A stretch of DNA of 64,000 nt. Origin: Hamadaea sp013361475. Its GTDB lineage: Bacteria; Actinomycetota; Actinomycetes; Mycobacteriales; Micromonosporaceae. Position numbers and translations under genes: made by a program. Below the pieces are notes generated by a model. The model ran no database searches, had not been told where the DNA came from, and saw nothing but the letters and a program-made list of their open reading frames with translations. Each line of letters begins with the position of its first letter. Position 1 is the stretch's first letter. Shown here in pieces: positions 1-7,893 of the stretch. The stretch is from contig NZ_JBFAHM010000014.1 in assembly GCF_040654195.1 (NCBI RefSeq), positions 186,001 to 250,000 on the forward strand. Direction: 5' to 3'.

Positions 1-301
1 TACGCGGGCTGCCGAAACGCTCGCCGCCACCGGCGTCGACCCGAACAAGCGGGCGCGGGACCTCAGCGACGAAGAGGTCGTCCAGCTTCGGGACCACATC
101 GAAGCCAACTTCAAGGTAGAAGGCGACCTGCGCCGCGAGGTCGCCGCTGACATCCGCCGCAAGGTGGAGATCGGCTGCTACGAGGGCATCCGGCACCGCA
201 GGGGCCTGCCCGTCCGTGGTCAGCGCACGCGGACCAACGCGCGTACGCGCAAGGGTCCGAAGCGGACCGTCGCGGGCAAGAAGAAGCCCGGCAAGAAGTA
301 G
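1..301 (+). CDS. rpsM: 30S ribosomal protein S13 (uS13), 3' part
   Basis: The gene enters from the left edge; the reading frame starts at base 2 and stops with TAG at 299-301. The visible residues (TRAAETLAATGVDP, then a basic C-terminus with GQRTRTNARTRKG and a KKPGKK tail) are the C-terminal half of S13, which contacts the tRNAs and the 30S head. It is followed after 30 bases by rpsK, in the order rpsM-rpsK-rpsD-rpoA-rplQ normal for the bacterial alpha operon. The 5' end is outside the window. Confidence 0.97.
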   Translation, partial: TRAAETLAATGVDPNKRARDLSDEEVVQLRDHIEANFKVEGDLRREVAADIRRKVEIGCYEGIRHRRGLPVRGQRTRTNARTRKGPKRTVAGKKKPGKK

Positions 302-331
302 TAGCTGGATCGAGAAGGAGCGCATAAAGCT

Positions 332-739
332 ATGCCGCCGAAGGCACGCGCTGGGGCCGCCGTCAAGAAGGTCCGGCGTAAGGAACGCAAGAACGTCTCC
401 CACGGGCAGGCGCACATCAAGAGCACCTTCAACAACACCATCGTGTCCATCACGGACCCGACCGGTGCCGTCATCTCCTGGGCCTCCGCCGGCCAGGTGG
501 GCTTCAAGGGCTCCCGTAAGTCGACGCCGTTCGCCGCGCAGCTGGCCGCCGAGGCGGCCGCCCGTCGTGCCATGGAGCACGGCATGCGCAAGGTCGACGT
601 GTTCGTCAAGGGCCCGGGCTCGGGCCGCGAGACCGCCATCCGTTCGCTGACCGCCGCGGGTCTCGAGGTCGGGGTCATCTCCGACGTCACGCCGCAGCCG
701 CACAACGGATGCCGTCCGCCGAAGCGTCGTCGGGTCTAA
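332..739 (+). CDS. rpsK: 30S ribosomal protein S11 (uS11)
   Basis: This 135-residue protein has the S11 core (GQAHIKSTFNNTIVSITD) and the C-terminal GVISDVTPQPHNGCRPPKRR signature. S11 sits on the 30S platform and helps form the mRNA exit region. The length is normal. The ATG is preceded by a GAAGGAG ribosome-binding site. It is co-transcribed with rpsM upstream and rpsD 16 bases downstream. Confidence 0.98.
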   Translation: MPPKARAGAAVKKVRRKERKNVSHGQAHIKSTFNNTIVSITDPTGAVISWASAGQVGFKGSRKSTPFAAQLAAEAAARRAMEHGMRKVDVFVKGPGSGRETAIRSLTAAGLEVGVISDVTPQPHNGCRPPKRRRV

Positions 740-755
740 GGGGAGATAGAGGAAG

Positions 756-1382
756 ATGGCTCGTTACACCGGCGCTGACTGCCGCCGCTGCCGTCGCGAG
801 AAGACCAAGCTGTTCCTGAAGGGCAGCAAGTGCGACGGGCCGAAGTGCCCGTTCGAGTCCCGGCCGTTCCCGCCGGGGCAGCACGGTCGCGGCCGCACCA
901 AGGACACCGAATACCTGCTCCAGCTGCGCGAGAAGCAGAAGGCCCGCCGGATCTACGGCGTGCTGGAGAAGCAGTTCCGCACCTACTACGAGGAGGCCAA
1001 CCGCAAGGCTGGCAAGACCGGTGAGGTGCTGCTGCAGATTCTCGAGTCGCGGCTGGACAACGTGGTCTACCGGGCCGGCTACGCCAAGTCCCGTGACCAC
1101 GCCCGCCAGCTGGTCAAGCACGGTCACTTCACGGTGAACGGCAAGAAGGTCGACATCCCGTCGTACCGCGTCTCCGACCACGACATCGTCGAGGTCCGGG
1201 CGAAGTCGAAGGAGCTGACCCCGTTCCAGGTCGCGCAGGGCGAGGCGGGCAGCCGCACCGTTCCGGCGTGGCTCGAGGCGATCCCCAGCCAGCTCAAGAT
1301 CCTGGTCCACTCGCTGCCGGCCCGGGGTGCCATCGACACCCAGGTCCAGGAGCAGTTGATCGTCGAGCTCTACTCCAAGTAA
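756..1382 (+). CDS. rpsD: 30S ribosomal protein S4 (uS4), zinc-binding form
   Basis: S4 nucleates 16S rRNA folding and represses its own operon in many bacteria. The 208-residue protein carries the S4 RNA-binding domain near residues 95-155 (ESRLDNVVYRAGYAKSR). The N-terminus holds a four-cysteine cluster (CRRCRRE... KCDGPKC), so this is the zinc-containing (C+) paralogue. Many actinobacteria also have a cysteine-free S4 induced by zinc starvation; none is seen here. The ATG follows a GGGGAGATAGAGGA purine tract. Confidence 0.97.
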   Translation: MARYTGADCRRCRREKTKLFLKGSKCDGPKCPFESRPFPPGQHGRGRTKDTEYLLQLREKQKARRIYGVLEKQFRTYYEEANRKAGKTGEVLLQILESRLDNVVYRAGYAKSRDHARQLVKHGHFTVNGKKVDIPSYRVSDHDIVEVRAKSKELTPFQVAQGEAGSRTVPAWLEAIPSQLKILVHSLPARGAIDTQVQEQLIVELYSK

Positions 1383-1391
1383 GGGCTCCGG

Positions 1392-1417
1392 CCGGCGCGT
1401 CCGCAAGGGCGCGCCGG
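1392..1417 (+). terminator. GC hairpin between rpsD and rpoA
   Basis: CCGGCGCG at 1392-1399 pairs with CGCGCCGG at 1410-1417. There is no T run and the operon continues into rpoA, so it is better read as an attenuator, processing site or partial terminator than as a full stop. Confidence 0.45.
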
Positions 1418-1470
1418 TCACTCACGGCGAGCGTCATATAGCGGGCGCTCCTGAAAGAGAAGAGAACGAA

Positions 1471-2514
1471 GTGCTCATCACGCAGCGGCCGACTCTCACC
1501 GAAGAGTCGATCAGCGAGGTTCGCTCCCGGTTCACCATCGAGCCGCTGGAGCCGGGCTTCGGCTACACGCTCGGCAACTCGCTCCGTCGTACCCTGCTCA
1601 GCTCGATCCCCGGCGCCGCCGTGACGAGCATCAAGGTCGACGGCGTCCTGCACGAGTTCACCACGATCCCCGGAGTCAAGGAGGACGTGGTCGAGCTGGT
1701 CATGAACGTCAAGGAGCTGTCGGTCAGCTCCGAGCACGACGAGCCGGTCAGCATGTACCTGCGCAAGCAGGGCCCGGGCGACGTCACCGCCGGTGACATC
1801 CAGCCCCCGGCCGGTGTCTCGGTGCACAACCCGGATCTGAAGCTGGCGACGCTGAACAGCAAGGGCCGGCTGGACATGGAGCTGACGGTCGAGCGCGGCC
1901 GGGGCTACGTGACGGCCGCGCAGAACAAGCAGGGTGGTGCGGAGATCGGCCGGATTCCGGTCGACTCGATCTACTCGCCCGTGCTCAAGGTGACGTACCG
2001 CGTCGAGGCCACTCGCGTGGAGCAGCGGACCGACTTCGACCGCCTGATCATCGACGTCGAGACCAAGGCCTCGATCTCTCCGCGTACCGCGCTGGCGTCG
2101 GCCGGCTCGACCCTGGTCGAGCTGTTCGGGCTCTGCCGGGAGCTGGACGAGACCGCCGAGGGCATCGACATCGGCCCGTCACCGCAGGACGCGCAGCTCG
2201 CTGCCGACCTGGCGCTGCCGATCGAGGAGCTGGACCTCACTGTTCGCTCGTACAACTGCCTCAAGCGCGAGGGGATCAACACCGTCGGTGAGCTCATCGG
2301 GCGTACCGAGGCCGACCTCCTCGATATAAGGAATTTCGGGCAGAAGTCGATCGACGAGGTCAAGATGAAGCTGGCCGGGATGGGCCTGGGCCTGAAGGAC
2401 TCGGCGCCCAGCTTCGACCCGGCGAACGTCGTCGACTCCTTCGGCGACGCCGACTATGACGACGCCGACTCGGACACCGACGTCGACGACTACCGCGAGA
2501 CCGAGCAGCTGTAA
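1471..2514 (+). CDS. rpoA: DNA-directed RNA polymerase subunit alpha
   Basis: Alpha dimerises to assemble RNA polymerase, and its C-terminal domain contacts UP elements and activators. The 347 residues show the N-terminal dimerisation domain (EPGFGYTLGNSLRRTLLSS) and the alpha-CTD (LDLTVRSYNCLKREGINTV, RNFGQKSIDEVK), then an acidic D/E-rich tail. The start is GTG, preceded by GAAAGAGAAGAGAA. It lies downstream of the S4 hairpin and 32 bases before rplQ. Confidence 0.98.
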   Translation: MLITQRPTLTEESISEVRSRFTIEPLEPGFGYTLGNSLRRTLLSSIPGAAVTSIKVDGVLHEFTTIPGVKEDVVELVMNVKELSVSSEHDEPVSMYLRKQGPGDVTAGDIQPPAGVSVHNPDLKLATLNSKGRLDMELTVERGRGYVTAAQNKQGGAEIGRIPVDSIYSPVLKVTYRVEATRVEQRTDFDRLIIDVETKASISPRTALASAGSTLVELFGLCRELDETAEGIDIGPSPQDAQLAADLALPIEELDLTVRSYNCLKREGINTVGELIGRTEADLLDIRNFGQKSIDEVKMKLAGMGLGLKDSAPSFDPANVVDSFGDADYDDADSDTDVDDYRETEQL

Positions 2515-2546
2515 CCCGCTGCCGCCACCACACAGGGAGCAGAACC

Positions 2547-3107
2547 ATGCCCACGCCCACCAAGGGTCCCCGCCTCGGCGGCAGCCCCGCGCACGAGCGG
2601 CTGATGCTCGCCAACCTGGCGACTTCGCTGTTCAAGCACGGCCGGATCACCACCACGGAGACGAAGGCGAAGCGGCTCCGGCCGATCGCCGAGCGTCTGG
2701 TGACCTTCGCCAAGCGTGACGACCTGGCGGCTCGCCGCCGCGTCCGTCGCGTCATCCGCGAGAAGGACACCTTCGTGGAGCTCTTCGAGCAGATCGCGCC
2801 GCGCTACGTGAACCGGCCGGGCGGCTACACCCGCATCGTGAAGATCGGCCCGCGCCGCGGCGACGCCGCGCCGATGGCGATCATCGAGCTGGTCGAGGAG
2901 CTCGAGGTGGCCACCACCTCGAACGCGAAGACCGAGAAGCGGAAGGCCGCCAAGGCCGACGTGGTCGCGGCGCTCGCGGGGGACACCGACGAGGAGACCC
3001 CGGCCGCGGCGAAGGCCGAGGACGCCGAGGACACCGCGAACGTCTCCGACGAGGAGACCGCCGCCGAGGTCGAGGCGATCGAGGCCGAGGCCGACGAGAA
3101 GAAGTAA
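2547..3107 (+). CDS. rplQ: 50S ribosomal protein L17 (bL17) with acidic extension
   Basis: Residues 1 to about 120 are a standard L17 (PTPTKGPRLGGSPAHERLML, then FEQIAPRYVNRPGGYTRI). L17 lies near the peptide exit tunnel. The protein is 186 residues, longer than the usual 120 or so, because of a low-complexity Ala/Glu/Asp tail, a known trait of actinobacterial L17. The ATG follows a CAGGGAGCA site. It is the last gene before a strong hairpin. Confidence 0.97.
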   Translation: MPTPTKGPRLGGSPAHERLMLANLATSLFKHGRITTTETKAKRLRPIAERLVTFAKRDDLAARRRVRRVIREKDTFVELFEQIAPRYVNRPGGYTRIVKIGPRRGDAAPMAIIELVEELEVATTSNAKTEKRKAAKADVVAALAGDTDEETPAAAKAEDAEDTANVSDEETAAEVEAIEAEADEKK

Positions 3108-3119
3108 GCACGACCCGTC

Positions 3120-3154
3120 AGCGAGCCGGCATCTGTTCAGGGTGCCGGCTCGCT
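3120..3154 (+). terminator. Hairpin after rplQ
   Basis: AGCGAGCCGGCA at 3120-3131 is the exact reverse complement of TGCCGGCTCGCT at 3143-3154, with an 11-nt loop. There is no U tract, as is usual for high-G+C actinobacterial terminators. It lies between rplQ and truA. Confidence 0.75.
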
Positions 3155-3173
3155 GCGTACCCAGTGGGGAAAG

Positions 3174-3992
3174 ATGACCCGGATCAGGCTCGACATCTCC
3201 TACGACGGCACCGACTTCTCCGGGTGGGCCGTTCAGCCGGACCGGCGTACCGTCGCGGGGGTGCTCCTGGCCGAGCTTGATCGCATCCTCGGCGCGGGCA
3301 CCGCGACCGGGCTCACGGTCGCGGGGCGTACCGATGCCGGCGTCCACGCCACCGGCCAGGTCGCGCACCTCGATCTTCTGGGCGACACCTGGTCCGCGGT
3401 GCGCGAGACCCTGGTCCGGCGCCTGGCCGGTCTTCTTCCGCTCGATCTGCGGGTACGCACGGCGCACGAAACACCGCCGGAGTTCGACGCCCGGTTCTCG
3501 GCGCTGTACCGCCGCTACGAGTACCGCGTGACCGATGCGCCGTTCGGTGCTGAGCCACTGCGTCGCCGCGACACGTTGGCGTGGCCGCGACGGCTGGACC
3601 TCGCGCGGCTGAACGAGGCGGCCGAGGGACTCCTCGGTGAGCACGACTTCGCGGCGTACTGCCGGCGCAAGGAGAACGCCACGACGATCCGGCGGATCAC
3701 TCGGCTGGATTGGCGGCGGGATCCCGACGGCATCCTGGTCGCCACCGTGCAGGCCGACGCGTTCTGCCAGAACATGGTGCGCAGCCTGATGGGCGGCCTG
3801 CTCACGACCGGGGACGGGCGGCGGGCGACGGACTGGCCGGCCACCCTCCTCACGCGTACGCAGCGAGCCGACGACGTCCCCGTCGTGCCCCCGCACGGAC
3901 TGACTCTGGTCGAGGTCGGCTATCCCGAGGATGCCACCGCGCTGGCCGAACGCGCCGACGCCACTCGCCGCATCCGCACCCGCCTCGGTTGA
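3174..3992 (+). CDS. truA: tRNA pseudouridine(38-40) synthase TruA
   Basis: TruA converts uridines 38-40 of the tRNA anticodon arm to pseudouridine. The 272-residue protein has the family start (RLDISYDGTDFSGWA) and the catalytic motif GRTDAGVHATGQV near residues 52-64, where the Asp is the nucleophile. FCQNMVRSLMGGLL is the C-terminal family signature. The ATG follows GTGGGGAAAG. It sits just after rplQ, the usual actinobacterial position. Confidence 0.97.
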   Translation: MTRIRLDISYDGTDFSGWAVQPDRRTVAGVLLAELDRILGAGTATGLTVAGRTDAGVHATGQVAHLDLLGDTWSAVRETLVRRLAGLLPLDLRVRTAHETPPEFDARFSALYRRYEYRVTDAPFGAEPLRRRDTLAWPRRLDLARLNEAAEGLLGEHDFAAYCRRKENATTIRRITRLDWRRDPDGILVATVQADAFCQNMVRSLMGGLLTTGDGRRATDWPATLLTRTQRADDVPVVPPHGLTLVEVGYPEDATALAERADATRRIRTRLG

Positions 3993-3995
3993 TCA

Positions 3996-4628
3996 TCAAC
4001 GGGGCGGGGGCGGGCTGACGCGGAGGATGCGGAAGCCTTTTTGGGAGGCGCGGCGTTCGGTGGGCCAGCCCTGGTCGATCAGCCACTGCTGCAGCGAATC
4101 CCCGCCGAGGTTCTTGCCCACGACCAACCAGGCCACCCCGTCCGGAGCCAGCCGAGGCAGCCAGCGCCGCAGCAACGCGTGCAGTTCGGACTTTCCGACG
4201 TGGATCGGGGGGTTGGACCAGATCTGGTCGAAGGACACCTCGTCACCGACCTCGTCCGGCGCCGCCACGCGTACCCGCTGAGCCAGACCGAGTGTCTCGG
4301 CATTGCGCCGGGCCAGTTCCCGGGCCCGCTCGTTGACGTCCACCGCGACCACTCGCGCGAGCGGCGCCACGGTCGCGAGCACCGCGGTGATCGGTCCGTA
4401 GCCGCAGCCGAGGTCGAGCAGGGTGCCGGTGGTGCCCGGGCCGGGCAGGTCGGCCTTGCGGAGCAGGACCGCGGTGCCGGGGTCGAGGCGGTCCGACGAG
4501 AAGACGCCGGTCGATGCGGCGAGCGTGTAATCCTGCCCGCCGACGCTGAAGGAGACCTCACGCGGGCGCGCCGTCGAGCCGGGCGCTGGCGTGAAGTAGT
4601 GCTCGCCTGTCACGCCACATTTCACCAT
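3996..4628 (-). CDS. Class I SAM-dependent methyltransferase (RsmC-like)
   Basis: The SAM-binding motif LLDLGCGYGPITAV is followed by the catalytic-type motif NPPIHVGK, the pattern of RsmC/RlmG-like N2-guanine methyltransferases that act on rRNA. Only one methyltransferase domain is present (about 210 residues), so it matches the short actinobacterial members, and the rRNA site cannot be stated. The start is uncertain: ATG at 4628 is preferred because the family begins shortly before GEHYFTPAP, but GTG at 4676 or 4613 are options. It is convergent with truA, with only 3 bases between the stops. Confidence 0.8.
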   Translation of the reverse strand: MVKCGVTGEHYFTPAPGSTARPREVSFSVGGQDYTLAASTGVFSSDRLDPGTAVLLRKADLPGPGTTGTLLDLGCGYGPITAVLATVAPLARVVAVDVNERARELARRNAETLGLAQRVRVAAPDEVGDEVSFDQIWSNPPIHVGKSELHALLRRWLPRLAPDGVAWLVVGKNLGGDSLQQWLIDQGWPTERRASQKGFRILRVSPPPPR

Positions 4629-4690
4629 CACCCCGACGGGCGGGCTTGTCGGGGGCTGAAGATCGGTATTATCCACTATTCTCCCTTCCT

Positions 4691-5509
4691 ATGGGAATGG
4701 TGCACTCGTCCGAAACATCCCCTCGGACGAGAGTCGAGACGCGCCGTGCCGCCCGCCGCACCCCTCGCTCCCATCGAGCGCCGGCCTTCAGCTTCTGGGA
4801 CGCGTTCCCGACGGCCTGGTTCAAGGCGAGCCTCGCCGGGCTGGCCGCGCTCGTCCTGCTGATGGTGTGCGGTTTCGGCAGCTGGCAGATCCTGCGCGAC
4901 GAGCAGACCGGTACGCGGGCGACGGCGAACGAGCCGAAGCCGACGACGCTCCCGCGCGACATCGGTACGCGCAAAGCCGACCCCGCGCCGTTGACCTCAG
5001 CGGAGGTGTTCCCCGGTCGGCAGCTGTCGATCGACCCGGCGCAACCGGCGTACCAGGTGATCGGGGCGCAGAACCAGGCCAACTGCAAGAACGCGGCCGA
5101 CGGCGGGATCAGTGCTCTCCTTGCCGGGCTGGGCTGCTCCCAGGTCGTCCGGGCGACCCTGCGTTCGCCGACCCGGGAGTACCTCGTCACCGGCGGCGTC
5201 TTCAACCTGGCCAGCACCAACGCGGCGAAGACGGCGTACGACCGGATCAAGCAGATCGTCGACGACCGGCAGGGCCGCTTCAAGGGCTACGTGCCGACGA
5301 ACGCGGCGAAGCCGCTGGCGCTCTCGTCGACGCACCTCGGCTGGGACTACCGCGGGCACTTCCTCGTCTACTGCGTGATCGCCCGCGCTGACGGCAAGGA
5401 CTTCGTGGAGGGCGACGCGTACGCCCAGCAGATCCTCTACGACATCATCGAGATGCACCTGCTCGGGACGGTCGTCCAGAAGCGTTCCGTCCGGCCTATC
5501 GCTTCTTGA
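4691..5509 (+). CDS. Hypothetical single-pass membrane protein
   Basis: I do not recognise the family. The N-terminus is basic (RRAARRTPRSHR), followed by one membrane segment (about residues 43-63, ASLAGLAALVLLMVCGFGSW). A linker leads to an extracytoplasmic domain of about 180 residues with two cysteines that could pair (NCKNAADG and LGCSQV). An N-in, C-out topology is likely. The start is chosen at ATG 4691 because TATTCT lies 8 nt upstream; ATG 4697 is also possible. Its 3' end overlaps the convergent gene by 14 bases. Confidence 0.7.
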   Translation: MGMVHSSETSPRTRVETRRAARRTPRSHRAPAFSFWDAFPTAWFKASLAGLAALVLLMVCGFGSWQILRDEQTGTRATANEPKPTTLPRDIGTRKADPAPLTSAEVFPGRQLSIDPAQPAYQVIGAQNQANCKNAADGGISALLAGLGCSQVVRATLRSPTREYLVTGGVFNLASTNAAKTAYDRIKQIVDDRQGRFKGYVPTNAAKPLALSSTHLGWDYRGHFLVYCVIARADGKDFVEGDAYAQQILYDIIEMHLLGTVVQKRSVRPIAS

Positions 5510-5978
5510 CCTTGTGCAGCCGGAACGGCTTACGCGTCTCCCGGAGGACGCTCGCCGGCCGCGGCGCGGTCGCCTCGCTGTCGTCGGTCGTCGGCACCGT
5601 CTCCCGCGCTTCCAGGGAGATGATCGTGCAGGTCTCCGCCCAGCGGGTCACGACCTCGTCGGTCGTGCCCGAGGCGTTGAGCCGCTTCTGCGCCAGCTGC
5701 GGCGCGACCGCCTCCCACTCGGTGCCGTTCGAGTGGATCTCCGTGACGGTCGCGTCGAAGGCCACGATCCGGCCGCCGTGGTCGCCGCGCAGGCTGACCG
5801 TGGCTGGGGCGTCAGCGGCCAATGCGTCGGCGAGACCGGGCAGGTCCTGCTCGCCGGGGCCGGCGACGACGTAGAGCTTGCCTTCCAGCGGAAGACACCA
5901 GACCGCGTACGCCGGGCCGCCGAACGCCACCCAGGCGATCGCGGCCTTCTTCGACGCCTCCTCCACGAGCGGATTCAT
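5496..5978 (-). CDS. Conserved hypothetical protein, 160 aa
   Basis: This is a soluble protein without signal or membrane segments. The first half (AFGGPAYAVWCLPLEGKLYVVAGPGEQDLPG) reads like a compact beta-rich domain resembling split-barrel pyridoxamine-oxidase-like proteins; that resemblance is a guess. The C-terminus is basic (KPFRLHKVKKR). TAGGAT lies exactly 6 nt before the ATG, supporting the start and a leaderless message. It overlaps the convergent upstream gene by 14 bases. Confidence 0.65.
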   Translation of the reverse strand: MNPLVEEASKKAAIAWVAFGGPAYAVWCLPLEGKLYVVAGPGEQDLPGLADALAADAPATVSLRGDHGGRIVAFDATVTEIHSNGTEWEAVAPQLAQKRLNASGTTDEVVTRWAETCTIISLEARETVPTTDDSEATAPRPASVLRETRKPFRLHKVKKR

Positions 5979-5984
5979 GCGCCC

Positions 5985-5990
5985 ATCCTA
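5985..5990 (-). promoter_or_regulatory. -10 element TAGGAT, leaderless type
   Basis: Read on the minus strand, TAGGAT stands 6 nt before the ATG at 5978, so transcription would start at or next to the start codon. Confidence 0.5.
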
Positions 5991-6057
5991 TGCCGCCTCG
6001 CCCGTCCGGCCTTGCGCTCTCTCCCGCGGCCCTTGCTCTCTCCGCGCGGCCTTTTGC

Positions 6058-6118
6058 GCTGGATCAGGGTTCTCGGTCGAATCTTGCCCCATGATTCGAC
6101 CGAGAACCCTGATCCAGC
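6058..6118. repeat. Family 1 palindrome, copy A
   Basis: Two 26-base arms (6058-6083 and 6093-6118) are perfect reverse complements around a 9-base loop, beginning GCTGGATCAGGGTT. It is located after the 3' end of the HAD gene (minus strand). Four related copies lie at 9751, 25566, 49094 and 55609. Confidence 0.95.
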
Positions 6119-6163
6119 CCTCATGGCGGTGGCCATGAAGGCGGCGGGCGCGGACGGTGGGGA

Positions 6164-6865
6164 CTAGGCGGGGACGAGGTCCCGCGTGAAGATCTCGGTC
6201 AGCGACCGCGCCGACGGCCCGCAGAACTCCTCGTCGGGCCGGAAGACCAGGTGGTCGCCGAGGTCGGGGGCGGCCAGGCGGATGGCGTACATGCCCAGCG
6301 CGCTCGCTCCGGTGAGTTCGCGGGAACCGCCGTCGCCGACGTAGAGGCAGTGTCGCGGCTCCACTCGGAGCGCGGCGCACGCCGCCAGGTAGATCGTGGG
6401 ATCCGGCTTGACTGCTCCGATGTGGACGGAGAAGATCGCGGCGTCCAGCAACGGGGCGATCGGCAGCGTCGGCAGGATTTCGGTCAACTCGTGTGTGCAG
6501 TCGCTGACGACGGCCATCCGGACGCCGTCCGCCCGCAGCCGGGCCAGCACGGCGTACGCGTCCCGGCGGAGCCGGATGTCGGCCCGGAGAGCGGCGATCC
6601 GGGCCTGGTATGCGGCCCGCAGCGTCGTGTCGTCCGGGCGCCGCCCGAGTTCGGCGGCCACCCAGCGCAGGGTGGTCAGCGCGTCCCCGTAGTCGCCCCG
6701 GCTGCGCCGGTAGAACGAGGTGTCGAGGACGGCGGTGAGCTCCTCCGGCGAGCAGCCCAGGAGCCGGGCCACTTCGGCGTGCCCGGCACCGCGGGGCGCG
6801 GCCTGCGTGAGGGTGCCGAAGAAGTCGAAGAGGACGGCTCGCGGATATCCGTGCGAAGCGAACAC
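6164..6865 (-). CDS. HAD-family hydrolase
   Basis: This 233-residue HAD-superfamily protein has motif I DFFGTLT (nucleophile Asp; the usual second Asp is replaced by Phe), motif II in VVSDCT, the motif III lysine in GAVKPDPTIY and motif IV GDGGSRE. Members are mostly phosphatases acting on small phosphorylated metabolites, and the substrate cannot be deduced. The DxD second Asp normally acts as general acid/base in phosphatases, so its loss is notable and could mean a different chemistry. It is divergent from the EamA transporter gene. Confidence 0.85.
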   Translation of the reverse strand: MFASHGYPRAVLFDFFGTLTQAAPRGAGHAEVARLLGCSPEELTAVLDTSFYRRSRGDYGDALTTLRWVAAELGRRPDDTTLRAAYQARIAALRADIRLRRDAYAVLARLRADGVRMAVVSDCTHELTEILPTLPIAPLLDAAIFSVHIGAVKPDPTIYLAACAALRVEPRHCLYVGDGGSRELTGASALGMYAIRLAAPDLGDHLVFRPDEEFCGPSARSLTEIFTRDLVPA

Positions 6866-6963
6866 AGCAGAAGAGTCCCATTGTGAAAGTTGCAGATTGC
6901 AAGCGACCGCCCGAGCGTAGCGACTCGTTCACCGACTGTGCATCCGCCAAAGCGGCGGGGAAC

Positions 6964-6989
6964 CGACCGTAAGGTGACTGTTACGGTCG
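6964..6989. promoter_or_regulatory. Inverted-repeat operator candidate before the EamA gene
   Basis: CGACCGTAA (6964-6972) and TTACGGTCG (6981-6989) form a perfect 9-bp inverted repeat with an 8-nt spacer. TACGGT inside the right arm lies 6 nt before the GTG at 6994, so a bound repressor would cover the -10 region of a leaderless promoter. The regulator is unknown. Confidence 0.6.
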
Positions 6990-6993
6990 CACC

Positions 6994-7893
6994 GTGAAGA
7001 TCAGCCTGCCGACCCTGCTCGCGCTGACGCTCGCCGTCCTCGCGATCTCGACGTCCGGCCCGCTGATCGCGTACGCGGCGGCCCCGGCGCTGGCGCTCGC
7101 CTTCTGGCGCAACGCTTTGGCCACCGCCGTCCTGACTCCGGCCGCGCTGATCACCCGCCGGGCCGAACTCGCCCGACTCTGGCGGGGCAGGGAATTCCGG
7201 TGGAGCGTCCTGGCCGGGCTCGCCTTGGCCGTCCACTTCGCCACGTGGATGGCCGGCGCGCAGCTCACCGCGGTCGCGACCGCCACCGCGCTCGCCGCGA
7301 CGCAACCCGTCTGGGCCGGGCTGATCGCGTACTGGCAAGGTGACCGGCCCACCCGAGCCATGTGGCTCGGTATCCTCGCCGCCGTCCTGGGCGTCACGCT
7401 CGCCACCGGCGCGGACGTCGGCGGCTCCGGCCGAGCCCTCCTCGGCGACGTGCTCGCGCTGCTAGGCGGGCTCGCGGCCGCGGTCTACACCGTCTTCGGC
7501 GAACGCGCCCGCGCGCAGGCCAGCACCACCAGCTACACCACCATCTGCTACGCGGTGTGCGCGGCCGTGCTCCTCTGCGGCTGCGTGGTGTTCCGGGTTC
7601 CCCTCAGCGGGTACGCACCCAGCACCTGGCTGGCCATCCTCGGCTTGACCGCCGGCACCCAGTTGCTGGGGCACTCGATGTTCAACTACGCGTTGCACGA
7701 GCTGTCCGCGACGGCGGTGAGCGTCCTGGTGATGCTGGAGGTTCCGGGCGCCGCCCTGATCAGCTGGCTCTGGCTGGATCAGCGGCCCGCCCCGTTGGCC
7801 TGGGCCGGGATCGCGTTGCTCGTCAGCGGGGTCGCCTTCGTCATCCTGGGCTCGGCCAAACGGCGGCCGGTCCCGGTGAACCTGGAACTCTAA
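6994..7893 (+). CDS. EamA/DMT family membrane transporter
   Basis: This 299-residue protein has about ten hydrophobic helices arranged as two EamA repeats, typical of drug/metabolite exporters (YdcZ/RhaT/RarD superfamily) in the inner membrane. Recognisable segments are SGPLIAYAAAPALALAFWRN (repeat 1) and VLVMLEVPGAALISWLWLDQ (repeat 2). The substrate is not known. It starts at GTG without a ribosome-binding site and is probably leaderless behind the 6964-6989 palindrome. Its stop overlaps the convergent SDR gene by 4 bases. Confidence 0.9.
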   Translation: MKISLPTLLALTLAVLAISTSGPLIAYAAAPALALAFWRNALATAVLTPAALITRRAELARLWRGREFRWSVLAGLALAVHFATWMAGAQLTAVATATALAATQPVWAGLIAYWQGDRPTRAMWLGILAAVLGVTLATGADVGGSGRALLGDVLALLGGLAAAVYTVFGERARAQASTTSYTTICYAVCAAVLLCGCVVFRVPLSGYAPSTWLAILGLTAGTQLLGHSMFNYALHELSATAVSVLVMLEVPGAALISWLWLDQRPAPLAWAGIALLVSGVAFVILGSAKRRPVPVNLEL

